64,000 bases of DNA from Halobacillus litoralis. GTDB taxonomy: Bacteria; Bacillota; Bacilli; Bacillales; Halobacillaceae. Made by a program: the position numbers and the translations under genes. The DNA is taken from contig NZ_JAIVKN010000001.1 in NCBI RefSeq assembly GCF_020524025.1, positions 496,001-560,000 on the forward strand, given 5' to 3'. The notes below the pieces were generated by a model that saw nothing but the letters and a program-made list of their open reading frames with translations, did not search any database and was not told the DNA's origin. Of this stretch, positions 43,662 to 52,059 are shown one piece after another. The number at the start of each line of letters is the position of its first letter. Positions within the stretch are counted from its first letter, which is position 1.

Positions 43662-44447
43662 ATGAAGCATGCAGCGATTTTCTTTCATTATATATCACAA
43701 TACATGAAGACACGCTTAACCTATCGCGTAGATATGTTGATGGAGATCATGTCCGACCTTTTATTTCAGGCCGTCAACTTAATCTTCATCCTCGTTGTCT
43801 TTGGCCATACTCAATTATTAAGCGGATGGTCGAGGGATGAAATCATTTTTATCTATGGATTTTTCCTTGTTCCCTTTGCAATCTTTGGGGCATTCTTTAA
43901 TATTTGGGATTTTAATGAGCGATACATTGTCAAAGGGGAGATGGACCGGATTTTAACACGTCCTGTTCATTCGCTCTTTCAAATTATCTTAGAGCGGATG
44001 GAACTGGAATCGTTGTTTGGCATGATCACAGGACTTGCCGTCATGATTTATGCCGGGAGCCGTCTGGATCTTTCCATCAGCTGGTATGATCCATTTGTTT
44101 TTCTAATTATGGTGATTGGTGGAGCGTTTGTCTATGCCGGTATTTTTGTTTTACTTGCCAGCATCAGTTTCTGGTCCGACAGTCGTACGAGCATTATTCC
44201 GATGATGTATAATATCGGCAACTATGGACGGTATCCCGTCGATATTTATAACAAGGTCATCCGGTTTATCCTGACCTGGATTCTTCCTTTTGCCTTTGTA
44301 GGTGTCTATCCATCGGCTTATTTCTTAGGACGGGAAGATTGGTACGGATATGCATTCTTAACACCTGTGGTCGGCTTTGCTTTTTTCGCACTATCGGTGT
44401 TTGTATGGAATATCGGTGTCACGAAGTACCGCGGTGCAGGGAATTAA
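43662..44447 (+). CDS. ABC-2 family permease (PF06182-like), second subunit
   Basis: A 261-residue membrane protein of the same family as the upstream permease, with six helices. It has FNERYIVKGEMDRILTRPVH near 86-105, parallel to EGKVAVEFIRPY of its partner, so the two are paralogues forming a heterodimeric channel. It is the last gene of the three-gene operon, and a terminator follows. Substrate of this exporter class is generally unknown. Confidence 0.88.
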   Translation: MKHAAIFFHYISQYMKTRLTYRVDMLMEIMSDLLFQAVNLIFILVVFGHTQLLSGWSRDEIIFIYGFFLVPFAIFGAFFNIWDFNERYIVKGEMDRILTRPVHSLFQIILERMELESLFGMITGLAVMIYAGSRLDLSISWYDPFVFLIMVIGGAFVYAGIFVLLASISFWSDSRTSIIPMMYNIGNYGRYPVDIYNKVIRFILTWILPFAFVGVYPSAYFLGREDWYGYAFLTPVVGFAFFALSVFVWNIGVTKYRGAGN

Positions 44448-44460
44448 TAGATACAGTCCC

Positions 44461-44493
44461 ACCCCTTGAGGTTTTGAGCCTCGGGGGTTTTTT
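44461..44493 (+). terminator. Terminator of the ABC exporter operon
   Basis: CCCCTTGAGG/CCTCGGGGG hairpin with a TTTTTT tail. Confidence 0.85.
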
Positions 44494-44607
44494 CATAGAC
44501 TGCTATTTGATCAAGGCGAAAAAATAGGGGGCTGCCTTTGATAACAGGATTCCTCAACGAAAGTATCGAACTTTCTGTATGAGTGAAAAAAGTAAGGAGA
44601 GAGGCTT

Positions 44608-45066
44608 ATGAAGAAACTCTTACTTCTGTTCATTTTACTATTGGTGCTTGCTGCCTGCAGCGGCAGAGAGAATTTTACCTTTCAAACGATGAAAGGGGCA
44701 GAGGAGAGTATTGGTGACATTCAAACACCTGATATGCCGGAGGGCTATAAGATACAGAAAATAACCTACCTAAATGATGGTTTTACCCATCCCGTAACGA
44801 AAGTATTTTATCAAAATGGAAAGCATAATGTTACGTTTATGACGGCATCATCAAGGTTTGATGATCGTCCGTCCCAAAAAGTAGAAAACAGTAAAATCGC
44901 TGACCTGGTATGGATCTCGAAAGGGAAAGAATATGTATTAAAATGGAGGCAATCTGATAAGCATAGTTATAAATATTTGTTTTCAAAAAAAGAAAAAGAC
45001 AAGGAATGGTTTATTTCTATTGCAGAAAGTTATTCAGGTCGGGTGGCGGCGTTTGGAAAAGATTGA
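44608..45066 (+). CDS. Putative lipoprotein
   Basis: A 152-residue protein. The signal peptide has a clear lipobox LAAC at residues 14-17 (MKKLLLLFILLLVLAACSG). The mature part is basic and beta-rich (GYKIQKITYLNDGF, HNVTFMTASS). AAGGAGAGAGG is the ribosome site. No family recognised. Confidence 0.7.
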   Translation: MKKLLLLFILLLVLAACSGRENFTFQTMKGAEESIGDIQTPDMPEGYKIQKITYLNDGFTHPVTKVFYQNGKHNVTFMTASSRFDDRPSQKVENSKIADLVWISKGKEYVLKWRQSDKHSYKYLFSKKEKDKEWFISIAESYSGRVAAFGKD

Positions 45067-45235
45067 ACTTCCTTAACAGTAGATTCCCATCATTTTTGCC
45101 TTCATAAATTTAACAAAGTTATCTACCAGACTCTATTTTATAAAGCAAGAGGGGGCACCGGATAACCATTCCCTTTATATGGTTTAATCAATGTAATATA
45201 GGAAAAGATCAGAGAAAAAGATAAACAATAAAAAT

Positions 45236-45275
45236 AGACTCCGGGAGATTGATTTCCCAGGGTCTTATTTTATTT
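45236..45275 (+). terminator. Possible terminator
   Basis: AGACTCCGGGA pairs, with wobble and one mismatch, with TCCCAGGGTCT, followed by TATTTTATTT. The stretch 45067-45370 otherwise shows nothing I can identify. Confidence 0.5.
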
Positions 45276-45370
45276 ACCATCATTTTCAGAGAGAGCAGCC
45301 AAGTATTTTCATTTATGCATAGATCTCCATTCGAGGCTGAAGGAGTTACAATAGTATTCGTTCCATACAT

Positions 45371-46483
45371 TTAACTCTTTAAATAATCACTAATATTCTG
45401 CGCTGTTTCTAATCGGTTGCTCCCGGACAAGTCTATAAAGTTGCTCCCTTTTAATCCCTGCGTTCCTCCGCCAGCCACGATAATCTGTTCAGCCACTACC
45501 CGCTGTTCGGCAATTTTTCTCAAAGCGATCATTGCACTTTTTCGAATGGCCAGCGCTTCAACCGCTGGAAAATCAGCATAGGAATTAACCACAATTGCCA
45601 ACTTCTCCAATTCTTCTTCTCCTTCCTCGAGCTTTTTCAACGCGGCTTCCATAGCTTTTCTGGTAGCCGGTCCGTAAATTCCATCAACCTTCAGGCCATT
45701 ATCCCGTTGAAAACGGCGGACCGCTTCTTCGGTTGCAGGTCCAAATGAACCATCTGCTCCATAGCCATCCATGGTGTACCCAAGCTTAAGAAGGTTTTCC
45801 TGCAGAGCTCTTACCTGTACTCCAAGGTCTCCTAGTTTCAAAGTTTCCGGGTCAAACGCTTCTCTTGTACCTTTAAAAGTGATGCCGAAAAATTCACAAA
45901 TTCCTTGCGCATGCTCGGCAGCTACTTCTCTTTGAAAATCATCATCTATCATTAATAGAGCCTCTCGTTTATTGTCCATAAAGCCATTTTCCGTTAAGAT
46001 TGCAGGCATGTTTGTCTCACGTAAAACATGAAAGTTTGCTTCTTTAATCCCCCGCCAATTCTGCTGTGTCCCTTTACGTAAATAATTCCCTACTAACGAA
46101 GCCAGCCTGCCTGACTCCTGATTCAAGTTGCCGGGATAAACGTAAATTTCAATCCCGTTAGGAGTCTGACTGAACGTGCCGTCATATGCATTGTAATGAA
46201 CAGCTACATAGATGTCGGCATTATTTCTATTGGCCTCATCCGTTCGTACAGGAAGGGGAGTATCTTCGTCTGTAGGCGCAACCTGCAGAACCCTGAAACC
46301 ATGAGCTAATAAAATTTCAGTAAGGTACCCGACCACTTTCCTATTAAATTCATTTTCTTTTATAGAACGATTAATTTCAGGGATGAAGGGAGTTCTCTTC
46401 CCTGGAGTTTCCATCCCATGTCCATCATCCAAAGCTACTAACCTGCCATTCCAACTCTTATTTGGATAAATAAGTCTTGCCAT
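45371..46483 (-). CDS. N-acetylmuramoyl-L-alanine amidase with peptidoglycan-binding domain
   Basis: A 370-residue zinc amidase (Amidase_3). Residues ~14-195 are catalytic: VALDDGHGMET with the first metal His, a glutamate nearby, VAVHYNAYDG and ILTENGFMDNKREALLM. Residues ~215-285 form a PG_binding_1 domain (DLGVQVRALQENLLKLGY, FGPATEEAVRRFQ). The last ~75 residues resemble one cell-wall-binding-repeat-2-like unit (IIVAGGGTQGLKGSNFID). There is no signal peptide, as in phage endolysins and mother-cell amidases such as CwlC. AGAGGAG is upstream. No holin or phage gene is adjacent. Confidence 0.87.
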   Translation of the reverse strand: MARLIYPNKSWNGRLVALDDGHGMETPGKRTPFIPEINRSIKENEFNRKVVGYLTEILLAHGFRVLQVAPTDEDTPLPVRTDEANRNNADIYVAVHYNAYDGTFSQTPNGIEIYVYPGNLNQESGRLASLVGNYLRKGTQQNWRGIKEANFHVLRETNMPAILTENGFMDNKREALLMIDDDFQREVAAEHAQGICEFFGITFKGTREAFDPETLKLGDLGVQVRALQENLLKLGYTMDGYGADGSFGPATEEAVRRFQRDNGLKVDGIYGPATRKAMEAALKKLEEGEEELEKLAIVVNSYADFPAVEALAIRKSAMIALRKIAEQRVVAEQIIVAGGGTQGLKGSNFIDLSGSNRLETAQNISDYLKS

Positions 46484-46911
46484 ATAGATCTCCTCTTAAT
46501 TGATCACTAAAGCTTTTTTCCATAGGTGGAAGTAAAAATCAGTTGAAAAGATAGACAACATCTGACCAATTCTACGAAGTTTTGGTCAGATATATAAGGG
46601 TATGCTTGTTTCTTCTGTAAAGTGTGTGTGTTTCATGATAAAGGGCTTTTGGCTAGGTCATTTATGAACATTTTATCTTCCTATTTAAAGGGGAGGGGTT
46701 AATTGAAAAATGGGTTTCTCTGTTTCCAGCTGGATCTATTATCATTGTTTAAGAATAGGGCAGGAGTGTTGAAGACTCCAACCTGAGACACTTTATTGTA
46801 AGTGGGGACGTTACGTTTATTGAGTGGAAGGATGTCTGGGGAACGACTCGATTTCCCGAACCACCTTATACTCAATTTGGGAAAGCGGAGGCATTCTCTC
46901 AACTTCGAGCC
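46484..46911. other. Intergenic region, probable IS debris
   Basis: Contains a TCTGACCAA/TTGGTCAGA hairpin (46552-46582) and low-quality frames running toward the IS-end repeat at 46942. I see no gene with a ribosome site. Confidence 0.4.
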
Positions 46912-46966
46912 TTCCATATAAGGGGGCTTATATGGAACAAAATCAACACTAAACATTAACAGAGCC
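46912..46966 (-). repeat. IS-end-like repeat with adjoining hairpin, inverted copy
   Basis: On the minus strand GGCTCTGTTAATGTTTAGTG plus TTGAT repeats the end-like sequence of 16460 with one base change, followed closely by a perfect TTCCATATAAG/CTTATATGGAA stem (46912-46937). End plus hairpin are laid out as at 16458. Confidence 0.5.
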
Positions 46967-46971
46967 AATGA

Positions 46972-47006
46972 AAAAAAGGCCTCTATTTATAACGAGGTCC
47001 CTTTTT
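46972..47006 (-). terminator. Terminator of the XRE/membrane protein operon
   Basis: On the minus strand GGGACCTC pairs with GAGGCC across an AT loop and is followed by TTTTTTTC. Confidence 0.6.
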
Positions 47007-47075
47007 CAAATCCAATATAATGGTTGCTGAGTAATAGCGTTGACGAAGCTTTCCTGCCGGTTAGAGAGGTCTTTG

Positions 47076-47510
47076 TCATATTTCTTTCATAATATGGCGG
47101 AACAGGATTGGAGCGAATAACGAGAAGAGAAGTACACTTAACGTTATCCACCATCCGATTGATCTAAATGTGTCCTCGGGGATGATAAATGTGTATCCCA
47201 AATAGGATAAGAACAAAAGCCCTTGAAGGATTTTCAATGTTTTCGCATCGGCTTCATTCTTTTCGGCTACAAGTCTCTCATCCGTCTCGTGCACAATCAT
47301 TTCAGGGTTCTTTTTTATTTTCATAAGTTTAAGGAAGGAGGCGAGTGCTGCACTGAGAGGAATAAGTGATAGGGCTAAGAAGGCTTTGTTTTCAGAAAAA
47401 GGAAGGTCATTTGTTTCGAAAATAATCCAGGTGATAAATAGGGCTGCGCTGACAACTAACGATACACCAATGGTCCATTTAGTTTCCTTAACCAACTTTT
47501 CAGCACTCAT
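47076..47510 (-). CDS. Membrane protein paired with an XRE regulator
   Basis: A 144-residue protein with four predicted helices: ~14-32, ~45-62, ~92-110 and ~118-138. The cytosolic middle reads MKIKKNPEMIVHETDERLVAEKNEADAK. Such DUF2178-like proteins often sit next to a short XRE regulator, as here, with a 3-bp gap. It may be the target of that regulator. No biochemical role is known to me. Confidence 0.72.
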   Translation of the reverse strand: MSAEKLVKETKWTIGVSLVVSAALFITWIIFETNDLPFSENKAFLALSLIPLSAALASFLKLMKIKKNPEMIVHETDERLVAEKNEADAKTLKILQGLLFLSYLGYTFIIPEDTFRSIGWWITLSVLLFSLFAPILFRHIMKEI

Positions 47511-47513
47511 TGT

Positions 47514-47708
47514 TCATTCCTCCCAGAATAAATCATCTAAAGTTTTGTTTAAAGCTTTACAAATGGCTGTACACAACTTCAGGCTCGGGTTATAGTTACC
47601 GGCTTCAATTAAATTAATCGTCTGCCTTGTAACTCCGACAATAGCTGCTAATTTTTCTTGAGAAAGATCTGATTCAGCACGGGCGATCTTCATTTTTTTG
47701 TTTTTCAA
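47514..47708 (-). CDS. Small XRE-family transcriptional regulator
   Basis: A 64-residue protein that is almost only a helix-turn-helix: KIARAESDLSQEKLAAIVGV and TRQTINLIEAGNYNPSLKL, ending DDLFWEE. The TTG at 47708 has GGAGGAG ten bases upstream. A 40-bp operator-like inverted repeat overlaps its promoter, which suggests autoregulation. It forms an operon with the membrane protein downstream. Confidence 0.88.
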   Translation of the reverse strand: MKNKKMKIARAESDLSQEKLAAIVGVTRQTINLIEAGNYNPSLKLCTAICKALNKTLDDLFWEE

Positions 47709-47735
47709 AAAAGGTCATCTCCTCCTTCTAACTAT

Positions 47736-47787
47736 ATACTATTCAACACATTACAAAATGTCAATTATATTTTACGTTTTGTAATGT
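47736..47787 (-). promoter_or_regulatory. Promoter and operator of the XRE operon
   Basis: On the minus strand TTGACA (47759-47764) and TAGTAT (47736-47741) are 17 bp apart. A perfect 11-bp inverted repeat ACATTACAAAA/TTTTGTAATGT (47748-47758 and 47777-47787, 18-bp gap) brackets the -35, an ideal position for autorepression. Confidence 0.75.
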
Positions 47788-47868
47788 ATATTGGCGCAGT
47801 TTAGAAAAAGAGGGATCCACATGTTAAATAGAGAATAATAGAATATCTCATAAAGGGAGTGGAGAAGT

Positions 47869-48249
47869 GTGGTTACTAAAGTAGGTCAAATTATGTTATA
47901 CGTTGATCACCAGGACGAAGCTGTGAATTTTTGGATAGAGAACTTAGGGTTTATTGTGATTTCTGAAGAAAATAACGATGAAGGAATGAGATGGATTGAG
48001 ATTGCTCCAAACAAAGGGGCTGAAACGACCATTGTTCTTCACAACAAAGAGTTCGTTGCTAAAATGTCTCCAGGATTAAACCTTGATACACCTTCTTTAA
48101 TGTTCTACTCTGAGAACTTAGAACAACTACGAAGTGATTTGCTCAATAAAGAAATAACTGTGGGAGAAATCATGAATCTTCCATCGGGGAGAGTGTTTAA
48201 TTTCGCGGATAGTGAAGAAAATTATTTCGCTGTCATGGAAAGAAATTGA
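47869..48249 (+). CDS. VOC family protein (glyoxalase-like)
   Basis: A 126-residue single-domain vicinal-oxygen-chelate protein. It shows VGQIMLYVDHQDEAVNFWIE at the start, EGMRWIEIAPNKGAETTIVL, and a final VFNFADSEENYFAVMER. The GTG start has GGGAGTGGAGAAG upstream. Members include glyoxalase I, fosfomycin-resistance enzymes and extradiol dioxygenases. The substrate is unknown. Confidence 0.85.
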   Translation: MVTKVGQIMLYVDHQDEAVNFWIENLGFIVISEENNDEGMRWIEIAPNKGAETTIVLHNKEFVAKMSPGLNLDTPSLMFYSENLEQLRSDLLNKEITVGEIMNLPSGRVFNFADSEENYFAVMERN

Positions 48250-48322
48250 TAGAGAGTCTATGGTAAGCCGATGATACAAAAAAGTAATTTCCATAATTAC
48301 GGAACGGGTTAACAAGCAAATA

Positions 48323-48352
48323 AAAAACGCTCAGGTCATTCGAGCGTTTTTT
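48323..48352. terminator. Bidirectional terminator
   Basis: AAAAAACGCTC/GAGCGTTTTTT between the convergent VOC and NTF2-like genes. Confidence 0.9.
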
Positions 48353-48390
48353 ATCGTCCTATTTTATTTTTTCTACAACTAAAGCATTCG

Positions 48391-48813
48391 TCAGTGAGAA
48401 AAACACTCATCCATTTTGATTGCATATGTAGTTATATCCTTTATCGTGTTTTTCCCTGCACTTACAAAAGTGTAAACGTTACAAAAAGAGTAAGTAGTAT
48501 GATCTTCAAATTTTATTGTGCCATTAACAGATGCCATCTTCCCATGTGTAATCATATTCAGGATGTCAATTTGAACGATTTTTGAGGTGATTCTAAGCTC
48601 TAACACCTCAGTCACTTTTTCATTCCCGTGAACAGTAAGGTCATTTACTATATTCCAGCATATATCTTTCATAGTATATGTAGATATCGTATGAAAATCT
48701 TTTATGGCACATGCAGTTATAAATTCCTTAAGAACCTTCTTTTTAGGTGAATTCTCACAATCTAGAGGACTTGCTATTTTTATGCCCTGCTCCTCAGAAT
48801 GTATCTGTCTCAT
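48391..48813 (-). CDS. NTF2-like (SnoaL-type) hypothetical protein
   Basis: A 140-residue cytosolic protein with the layout of an NTF2-like fold. An N-terminal helix region reads VLKEFITACAIKDFHTIST, then MKDICWNIVNDLTVHGNEKV, and strands follow with KMASVNGTIKFEDHTTYSFC. AAAAAGGGG is the ribosome site. Function unknown; the fold is inferred from pattern. Confidence 0.6.
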   Translation of the reverse strand: MRQIHSEEQGIKIASPLDCENSPKKKVLKEFITACAIKDFHTISTYTMKDICWNIVNDLTVHGNEKVTEVLELRITSKIVQIDILNMITHGKMASVNGTIKFEDHTTYSFCNVYTFVSAGKNTIKDITTYAIKMDECFSH

Positions 48814-49090
48814 AAGTACACCCCTTTTTAATGATAATCATCATAACTTTAATTTAACCGTTTCCTTCTTCCACAAAATTGCTCCTTTTTTAATTTTGTT
48901 TCTTTCTATAAATTTAACATAAGACTCCAAAAAACCTTTCAAAAACCAGAACAGAACACCACGTTTAGCAGAGTCCATCATAAGAGGTTTCCCGACACAT
49001 CTCTCCTCATTGGGAAGAGGAGGTTTTAGTTCTCTTCTTCTAACAGGTGAATAAGCTTTAATTGGGGAATCTTTGAAAGGGGTGGGTGTG

Positions 49091-49849
49091 ATGTACCAAT
49101 ATGGAAACCCAGACATGTTGGCATGGCAGGCTGCAAAATATGATATGCTCGCCAACTATTATAAGTATCTGGATCCGCAAAAACATGTGCATTATTACCA
49201 CATGCATCTGCAATGTATGCAGCAGTGGCTGATGTGTGAGCGGAGTGATCAGATGACGGGGATGAACGGCTCGCCGGCGAAAGTGCGGGTTCTCCACGCT
49301 TCTCCAGATGCACCAGCTGTGGATGTGTATGTAAACGGTCAGAAGGTTTTAGAAGGCGTTACTTATAAACAGCAAAGTGACTATTTGGAAGTTCCCGGGG
49401 GCCAGTATAAGATTGATATTTACCCAGCCGGTCAAACCAATCAGCCTGTCCTCACGCAGAACGTCGGCGTAGAAGGAGGAAACATGTACACCGTCGCAGC
49501 TGCCGGGAAGCTCAATAACCTGCAGCTGATTCCTGTCATGGATAACAACGCGGTGTCTAATGGAAAAGCCAAGGTTCGTTTTTGGCACTTGTCCCCGAAT
49601 GCACCTGCCGTTGATGTAGCCGTTAAAGGGGGAGACGTTCTCTTTCGAAATATTCCCTTTGGAAAAGCTACCCGCTATTTGACCCTGCCGCCTACAACCG
49701 TTGATCTGGAAGTCCGCGTGGCGGGAACCAATCAAACGGCCTTGGAAGTACCTGGAGTAACCGTCAGCCCGAATCAGGTATATACAGCCTTAGCGTTAGG
49801 ATTAGCGGGCGGTCAACCTCCGCTTGAAGCCATGTTTTTACAACCTTAG
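49091..49849 (+). CDS. DUF4397 domain-containing protein
   Basis: A 252-residue protein. Residues ~1-60 are rich in Tyr, His and Met (YQYGNPDMLAWQAAKYDML). Two DUF4397 units follow: AKVRVLHASPDAPAVDVYVN near 66 and AKVRFWHLSPNAPAVDVAVK near 163. DUF4397 is usually extracytoplasmic, yet no signal peptide is present; spore-coat or surface location by another route is possible. GAAAGGGGTGG precedes the ATG at 49091. A strong terminator follows. Confidence 0.88.
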   Translation: MYQYGNPDMLAWQAAKYDMLANYYKYLDPQKHVHYYHMHLQCMQQWLMCERSDQMTGMNGSPAKVRVLHASPDAPAVDVYVNGQKVLEGVTYKQQSDYLEVPGGQYKIDIYPAGQTNQPVLTQNVGVEGGNMYTVAAAGKLNNLQLIPVMDNNAVSNGKAKVRFWHLSPNAPAVDVAVKGGDVLFRNIPFGKATRYLTLPPTTVDLEVRVAGTNQTALEVPGVTVSPNQVYTALALGLAGGQPPLEAMFLQP

Positions 49850-49854
49850 AAGCT

Positions 49855-49884
49855 AAACAGGCATGTTCTATGCCTGTTTTTTTT
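49855..49884 (+). terminator. Terminator of the DUF4397 gene
   Basis: AAACAGGCAT/ATGCCTGTTT stem followed by TTTTT. Confidence 0.92.
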
Positions 49885-50079
49885 GCCTCTATTGAAATTT
49901 AATTGTGCCATCATGCCTATACAAAAAAGAACTTTTGTAAGTTTGGAAGTTTTTTTAATTGACTTATTAAGCGAATGGCCTATTAATAAAAAAACGTTCA
50001 CTGGATGCTTACATACAAAGGAGTACGAACTGTATAAGGAATGGATTCTTTTTTAAAATAAACGAAAGTATTTCTTGAA

Positions 50080-50484
50080 TTAATTGTGATAAGTCTTCTC
50101 TCTCTTCACATAAGTTCCACCTATGAAATCATGGATTGCTCGTTTATCCTCCCTTAATCCGACCATAAAAGCACTTATAACGAGGGCAGCACCGAAAGTG
50201 ACAAAGTATAACAAGGCACCGAGAAGCTCGCGCTTAACCATGTTGACAGCATCAACATTTGAACCATCAGCTTTAACAATTCTGTTCCCTAATGCTTTTC
50301 TACCCAACGTATAGCCATACCATATAGATGGCAGGAGAAGTGCGTAAAATACAGCCAGGACATCTGGAACACCATATTCTTCAGTAACTAATTCTCCGGT
50401 GAAAATACTGAAAAAACCCATCAATATTAAACCATCTAACAATCTAGCTCCCACTCGATTCCAAAATCCAGCTGGATTTTCCAA
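50080..50484 (-). CDS. RDD family membrane protein
   Basis: About 134 residues with three helices. The family signature is GFWNRVGARLLDGLILMGFF near the start (R..D), then YTLGRKALGNRIVKADG and a final REDKRAIHDFIGGTYVKRE. A TTG at 50484 is favoured because GAGGAG lies nine bases upstream; an in-frame ATG at 50517 would add 11 residues before the conserved start. RDD proteins may be transporters or ion-related; unknown here. Confidence 0.85.
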   Translation of the reverse strand: MENPAGFWNRVGARLLDGLILMGFFSIFTGELVTEEYGVPDVLAVFYALLLPSIWYGYTLGRKALGNRIVKADGSNVDAVNMVKRELLGALLYFVTFGAALVISAFMVGLREDKRAIHDFIGGTYVKREKTYHN

Positions 50485-50727
50485 GTTACAACACTCCTCA
50501 AATCCTCCAATGATCACTTACTTCCTATTACATGAATCCATATACCTACACTATTATCATGGATTATAACGTAAAAACACGTAAAGGAAAATAGAGGAAC
50601 TATTGGAATCTATAAATATTACTCTATTGAAACAGACCTTAGGTTTGTTTTCTTATCTAGAGGGATCGTTCACGCCTTGAAGAAAAATCTTCATCATTCA
50701 TTTGAGGTGGAGGGTGTTGTAATATCC

Positions 50728-50755
50728 ATCTAATTAGATTATCATTAAATTAGAT
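50728..50755 (+). promoter_or_regulatory. Operator-like repeats before the ArsR-family gene
   Basis: A perfect ATCTAATTAGAT palindrome (50728-50739) and a second AATTAGAT half site (50748-50755) lie 16 bp apart, close upstream of the regulator. They probably bind its own product. Confidence 0.5.
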
Positions 50756-50780
50756 AAACATTGAATTTGGGGGTGCTATC

Positions 50781-51374
50781 ATGCAGTTAGAGAAGATGGT
50801 CCAGTTTCATAAAGCCGTCGGGGACACGACACGACTTAGAATTATTGCGCTGTTGAGGCGGGGCCCGCTTCATGGTCAGGCAATTGCAGGTAAGCTTGGC
50901 TTACGTCCGCCTACCATTACGCACCATTTAAAGAAGCTGAAGGATACAGGTATGGTGTATTCACGAAGAGATAAAAACACGATCTACTTTCACTTAAATG
51001 AACAAAAGTTGGAATTTATGACGACAGCTATCTTACGGATTGGAGATGAGGAGACGGTGCGTGCAGAGGAATTAAAAGTCGACGAGACAGAACAAAGCAA
51101 AATCATTCAAAGTTTTGTTACGGTAGAAGGGAAATTAAAGCAGATCCCGAGGCAGTTAAAAAAGAAGAACGTTATTCTATCTTATTTTGTCCAGTGGTTT
51201 GAACATGGAAAAACCTATGAGGAAAAAGATGTGAATGCCTATATTCAGACCTTTTTTGACGATTTTGCCACGATAAGACGTGAATGGATTATGCAGCAGT
51301 TCATGTACAGGGAAAACAACACATATGAATTAAATCCTGTCGAAATGTGGCCGGTCGTAGTCATAAGAAAATAA
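50781..51374 (+). CDS. ArsR family regulator with DUF2087 domain
   Basis: A 197-residue protein. Residues ~5-80 form an ArsR-type winged helix (VGDTTRLRIIALLRRGPLHG, RPPTITHHLKKLKDTGMVYS). Residues ~100-197 form a DUF2087 domain (LKKKNVILSYFVQWFEHGKT, FDDFATIRREWIMQQFMY). No metal-binding cysteines are present, so metal sensing is unlikely. No obvious target gene is adjacent; autoregulation is likely from the upstream repeats. Confidence 0.88.
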   Translation: MQLEKMVQFHKAVGDTTRLRIIALLRRGPLHGQAIAGKLGLRPPTITHHLKKLKDTGMVYSRRDKNTIYFHLNEQKLEFMTTAILRIGDEETVRAEELKVDETEQSKIIQSFVTVEGKLKQIPRQLKKKNVILSYFVQWFEHGKTYEEKDVNAYIQTFFDDFATIRREWIMQQFMYRENNTYELNPVEMWPVVVIRK

Positions 51375-51478
51375 GTTGAATCCTGCCCGGGTCTCCCGGT
51401 CCCCATAATACGCTGCTGAAATCCATAATCTATATTTACGAATAAGGGAGACCGTTTAAAAGAATGAAAGAGTCAAGC

Positions 51479-51516
51479 ACAGACAAGAGTTATGAATCTC
51501 TTGTCTGTTTTTTTTA
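51479..51516 (+). terminator. Terminator of the ArsR-family gene
   Basis: ACAGACAAGAG/CTCTTGTCTGT followed by eight T residues. Confidence 0.9.
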
Positions 51517-51603
51517 CCAGGCTGTGTCAAAGTTTAAATTCCTATAGTTGCGGGCAAAAGAAGTTCCTGAAGTGCAGAGTTATAAACGTCCCTTTGCTTG
51601 TCT

Positions 51604-51780
51604 TCATGATAAGATTTTTACTACCCAAACGATTAACAGGAAACATACGACCCCGGCAATCACATGCACCCATTGACCATCTCGTTGACCTCTTGCCTTC
51701 TCAAAATCTGGAATAATAACAGTAGCCCAACCTACAATGACTAATACGATACAGACGATCGACAAAACGATATCATTCAT
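51604..51780 (-). CDS. Small two-helix membrane protein
   Basis: A 58-residue protein with helices at ~5-23 and ~38-56 and a charged loop DFEKARGQRDGQWVH. The start at 51780 has AAAGGAAGG seven bases upstream; an ATG ten codons earlier lacks this. No family recognised. Confidence 0.55.
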   Translation of the reverse strand: MNDIVLSIVCIVLVIVGWATVIIPDFEKARGQRDGQWVHVIAGVVCFLLIVWVVKILS

Positions 51781-52059
51781 TAAGAACCTTCCTTTGCTGT
51801 AATGGTTCATATCCCTTTATTACCTGGATTATTCGTTTAAGAACAAGAGAAAATAAAAATTATTGGAAAAGAGAAACGATCTGACCGATCCCTGCTAACA
51901 ATAGAAAAAGCATAACCCCTGCGAGAACCAGAAGCAGGAGAAACCCTCTAAGGGTTTAGAGTATTTATAAGGTATTGAAAAATAGATACAAATCTTGGTG
52001 CTCTTTCCACAATTAAGATGATAAACTTGATTTTATATTCCCACCTAATGGAATGATAA
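51781..52059. other. Intergenic region
   Basis: Minus strand has a short hydrophobic frame (GFLLLLVLAGVMLFLLLAGI, ~51888-51955) without a start or ribosome site, perhaps gene debris. Nothing else is seen. Confidence 0.35.

Noticed and set aside
46699-46968. 89-codon ORF on the minus strand
   Set aside because: Its start (TTG) is inside the IS-end repeat and it reads through the element hairpin; more likely IS debris than a gene.
48468-48482. Palindrome TGTAAACGTTACA resembling a cre site
   Set aside because: It lies in the middle of the NTF2-like coding region, far from any promoter; probably chance.
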